A DNA stretch of 7,173 nucleotides from an uncultured Bacteroidales bacterium (lineage in GTDB: Bacteria; Bacteroidota; Bacteroidia; Bacteroidales; Tenuifilaceae): the NCBI GenBank assembly GCA_937915475.1, contig CALGIR010000122.1:1-7173 (forward strand). The letters are read 5' to 3'. A program made the position numbers and the translations under genes. Every line of letters begins with the position of its first letter. The stretch's first letter is position 1. The notes beneath the pieces were generated by a model. That model saw only the letters and a list, made by a program, of their open reading frames with translations, did no database searches and was not told the origin of the DNA. Below, in pieces: positions 5,066-7,173 of this stretch.

Positions 5066-7173
5066 CTATTTTGCAATTTTAATGTTCGATTCTGAGGCTA
5101 TGGTCTGAGTTACATCATTTACAATAACCGAAAGCGAGGGTCCCTCCTCATTTGTAATTGTAATAGACTCTCCATTAACAATTACTAGTAGTATATTCTC
5201 CCTAAACCATACCTTAAAACTATACGATTTCCATTGTTTAGGGATTAATGGTTTAAACGATAGCTTATTATCCCTAACACGCATTCCACCAAAGCCTTCC
5301 ACTATTGAAATCCAGGTTCCGGCCATGCTTGTAATATGCAATCCCTCCTTCACCTCGTTGTTATAATCGTCTAAATCTAAGCGAGCAGTTCGTAAGTAAA
5401 GCTCGTAGGCTTTGTCAATGTCTCCAATTAATGAAGCCTGAACAGAATGTACGCAGGGCGATAATGACGATTCGTGAACAGTACGCGGCTCGTAGAATTC
5501 GAAATTCCTTCGGATAGTTTCAATATCAAACCTATCCTCTAAAAAATACAAGCCCTGAAGCACATCGGCCTGTTTTATAAAGCATGAACGTAGAATACGG
5601 TCCCAGCTCCACTGCTGGTTAATGGGCCTATGCTTTGGGTCTAAGTCTTTTACAAGAACCTGCTCCTTATCCATGTATCCCTCTTGCTGAAGGAATATTC
5701 CCAGCTTCTCGTTAATAGGGAAAAACATCTTCTCCCTAATTTCTCGCCATTTAGCAATCTCATTCTTCTCATCAAAAGAGATTTTGCTAACCAAAGCGTT
5801 GTACTTTTCTGGCTCAGTTTTCTTAACATAACTTACTATCTCATCGGTGTACTCCATACACCAATTAGCAATTAGGTTTGTGTACCAGTTGTTGTTTACG
5901 TTATTTTCGTACTCGTTTGGCCCAGTTACACCAAGCATAACGTATTTACCCTTCTCCTCCGAAAAGTTTACCCTTTGCTCCCAAAAGCGGGCAACGGCAA
6001 TGAGAAGTTCTAGCCCAAAATCAGCCAGATAACCCTTATCGTTGGTATAGCGAACGTAATTGAAAATAGCAAAGGCAATTGCACCGTTACGGTGGATTTC
6101 CTCAAAGGTTATCTCCCACTCATTATGGCACTCCTCCCCATTCATTGTAACCATTGGGAATAGGGCTGCTCCGTCGCTAAAGCCCAACTTTTTGGCGTTT
6201 TCAATGGCCTTTTCAAGGTGCTTATATCTATAGAGCAAAAGCTGGCGGGCAACTTTTTGTCCATGCGTAATCATATAGAATGGTAAACAGTAGGCTTCGG
6301 TATCCCAATAGGTTGAACCGCCATATTTCTCACCTGTAAAACCTTTAGGGCCAATATTCAATCGGTCATCCTCTCCGGTATAGGTTTGGCTAAGATGAAA
6401 AATATTAAAGCGAATGGCCTGTTGAGCTGCAATATCGCCCTCAATGGTGATGTCGCTATGCGACCAAACATCTTCCCATGCATTGGCCTGCTCCTTAAGC
6501 ATCTGATTAAAACCCTTGCCCAGTGCGCTGTCCAATAAACCTGTTAGCACTTTAGCAAAAGTACCCTTCTGGTGGTTTAGGCTCGATATAACTGCGCCGT
6601 ACTTATATAGTACAAGTTCGTCGCCTGCTTTAGCCTTCACCTCAAACGAAGCACCTACATATTTTTCTTGATTTATAACCGTTGCGTCTACTTTCTGCAA
6701 TTCTCCGTTGATATATAGTGAAAACCGTATGGCATGGCCAACGTGAAAATCGAGTTTTTTGGTTTTGGTTACAATGTATGCCTCTGCCGATGAAGCATTC
6801 GCTTCAATAATATCCCAAAACTTTTCGCCATAGTTCGAGTCCTCATTGCTTACATCAGCATCAAGGTATGGCTGAAATTTTATATTTGCAGCTGCATTAA
6901 GGGGTTTTATGCTATAACGAATTGCTCCCAGCTCTGAGTTGACAATGCTGAGAAAGCGTTTTGCTGAAACCGCCACCTTTATACCCGAAGGCATCTCGCA
7001 GGTAAAAGACCTTTCGAGGTAACCCTCCCTCATGTTTAACACACGGCGAAAATCATCAACGCTACATTTGGCCAAATCCAACGTTTCGCCATTTACTTCT
7101 ATATCAATGCCTATCCAGTTAGTTGAGTTTATTACTTTGGCAAAATACTCTGGATAACCATTCTTCCACCAGC
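5066..7173 (-). CDS. GH65 maltose phosphorylase-like enzyme (5' partial)
   Basis: Cytoplasmic inverting phosphorylase, predicted to convert maltose plus phosphate to beta-D-glucose-1-phosphate and glucose. The frame is open through the right edge: 701 residues are visible and about 65-70 N-terminal residues are missing, judged against family members of about 755. The first visible residues (WWKNGYPEYFAKV, NWIGIDIEVNGE) are typical of the GH65 N-terminal beta domain, so a TTG at 7081 is an internal Leu and not the start. In visible-fragment numbering, the N-terminal domain runs to about 210. The (alpha/alpha)6 catalytic domain carries YWDTEAYCLPFY (288-299), the loop HNEWEITFE (349-357), GPNEYENNVNNN with predicted catalytic acid Glu420, KQADV (533-537) and HESSLSPCVHS (566-576, phosphate site). 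A small beta domain ends the protein. The HNEWEITFE loop is what I recall for maltose rather than trehalose or kojibiose phosphorylases, so maltose is the favoured substrate. The gene starts the visible cluster, 33 bp before DUF202. A beta-phosphoglucomutase partner is expected but not in view. Confidence 0.93.
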   Translation of the reverse strand, partial: WWKNGYPEYFAKVINSTNWIGIDIEVNGETLDLAKCSVDDFRRVLNMREGYLERSFTCEMPSGIKVAVSAKRFLSIVNSELGAIRYSIKPLNAAANIKFQPYLDADVSNEDSNYGEKFWDIIEANASSAEAYIVTKTKKLDFHVGHAIRFSLYINGELQKVDATVINQEKYVGASFEVKAKAGDELVLYKYGAVISSLNHQKGTFAKVLTGLLDSALGKGFNQMLKEQANAWEDVWSHSDITIEGDIAAQQAIRFNIFHLSQTYTGEDDRLNIGPKGFTGEKYGGSTYWDTEAYCLPFYMITHGQKVARQLLLYRYKHLEKAIENAKKLGFSDGAALFPMVTMNGEECHNEWEITFEEIHRNGAIAFAIFNYVRYTNDKGYLADFGLELLIAVARFWEQRVNFSEEKGKYVMLGVTGPNEYENNVNNNWYTNLIANWCMEYTDEIVSYVKKTEPEKYNALVSKISFDEKNEIAKWREIREKMFFPINEKLGIFLQQEGYMDKEQVLVKDLDPKHRPINQQWSWDRILRSCFIKQADVLQGLYFLEDRFDIETIRRNFEFYEPRTVHESSLSPCVHSVQASLIGDIDKAYELYLRTARLDLDDYNNEVKEGLHITSMAGTWISIVEGFGGMRVRDNKLSFKPLIPKQWKSYSFKVWFRENILLVIVNGESITITNEEGPSLSVIVNDVTQTIASESNIKIAK

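Noticed and set aside
5684..6032. Plus-strand open frames at 5684-5875 and 5847-6032
   Set aside because: They are antisense to the conserved GH65 catalytic region and have no domain support.
7079..7081. TTG at 7079-7081 as a possible start codon of the GH65 gene
   Set aside because: The same frame continues without a stop to the window edge and encodes typical GH65 N-terminal sequence (NGYPEYFAKV, NWIGI), so this codon is an internal leucine.

Overview
The window is a single-strand block of carbohydrate genes: all five genes read on the minus strand and coding sequence fills nearly all of it. The best guess for the organism is a member of the Bacteroidota (Bacteroidales/Marinilabiliales-like, genus not assignable). 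The reasons are a close relative of the Bacteroides SusA neopullulanase, a short-signal GH13 lipoprotein, A/T-rich start contexts without Shine-Dalgarno motifs, and a moderately AT-rich base composition. This is inferred from protein resemblance recalled from memory, not from a search.

In transcription order (right to left) the layout is: (1) a GH65 maltose-phosphorylase-like enzyme, 5' end cut by the right edge (5066-7173); (2) a small DUF202 membrane protein (4706-5032); (3) a class II fructose-bisphosphate aldolase of the E. coli FbaA type (3587-4651); (4) a secreted SusA/neopullulanase-like GH13 enzyme (1674-3518); (5) a GH13 lipoprotein with a CBM48-like starch-binding module, 3' end cut by the left edge (1-1585). 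The spacers are 33, 54, 68 and 88 bp. A strong hairpin followed by a T-rich run lies in the fba-susA spacer, ending 16 nt before the susA-like ATG. A weaker AT-rich hairpin with a T run lies after the susA-like gene.

Together the genes outline a route from alpha-glucan to glycolysis. The lipoprotein amylase and the exported SusA-like enzyme would cut starch, glycogen or maltodextrin outside the cytoplasm. The cytoplasmic GH65 enzyme would split imported maltose with phosphate into glucose and beta-glucose-1-phosphate, and the aldolase acts further down glycolysis. The usual companions (SusC/SusD, SusR or LacI regulator, maltose transporter, beta-phosphoglucomutase) are not in the window and may lie beyond its edges. 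I see no RNA genes, mobile elements or CRISPR arrays. The families are all known. The points most worth a second look are the terminator/attenuator-like hairpin in the susA leader, the housekeeping aldolase plus DUF202 pair inside a glucan cluster, and the multi-module N-terminus of the lipoprotein amylase.
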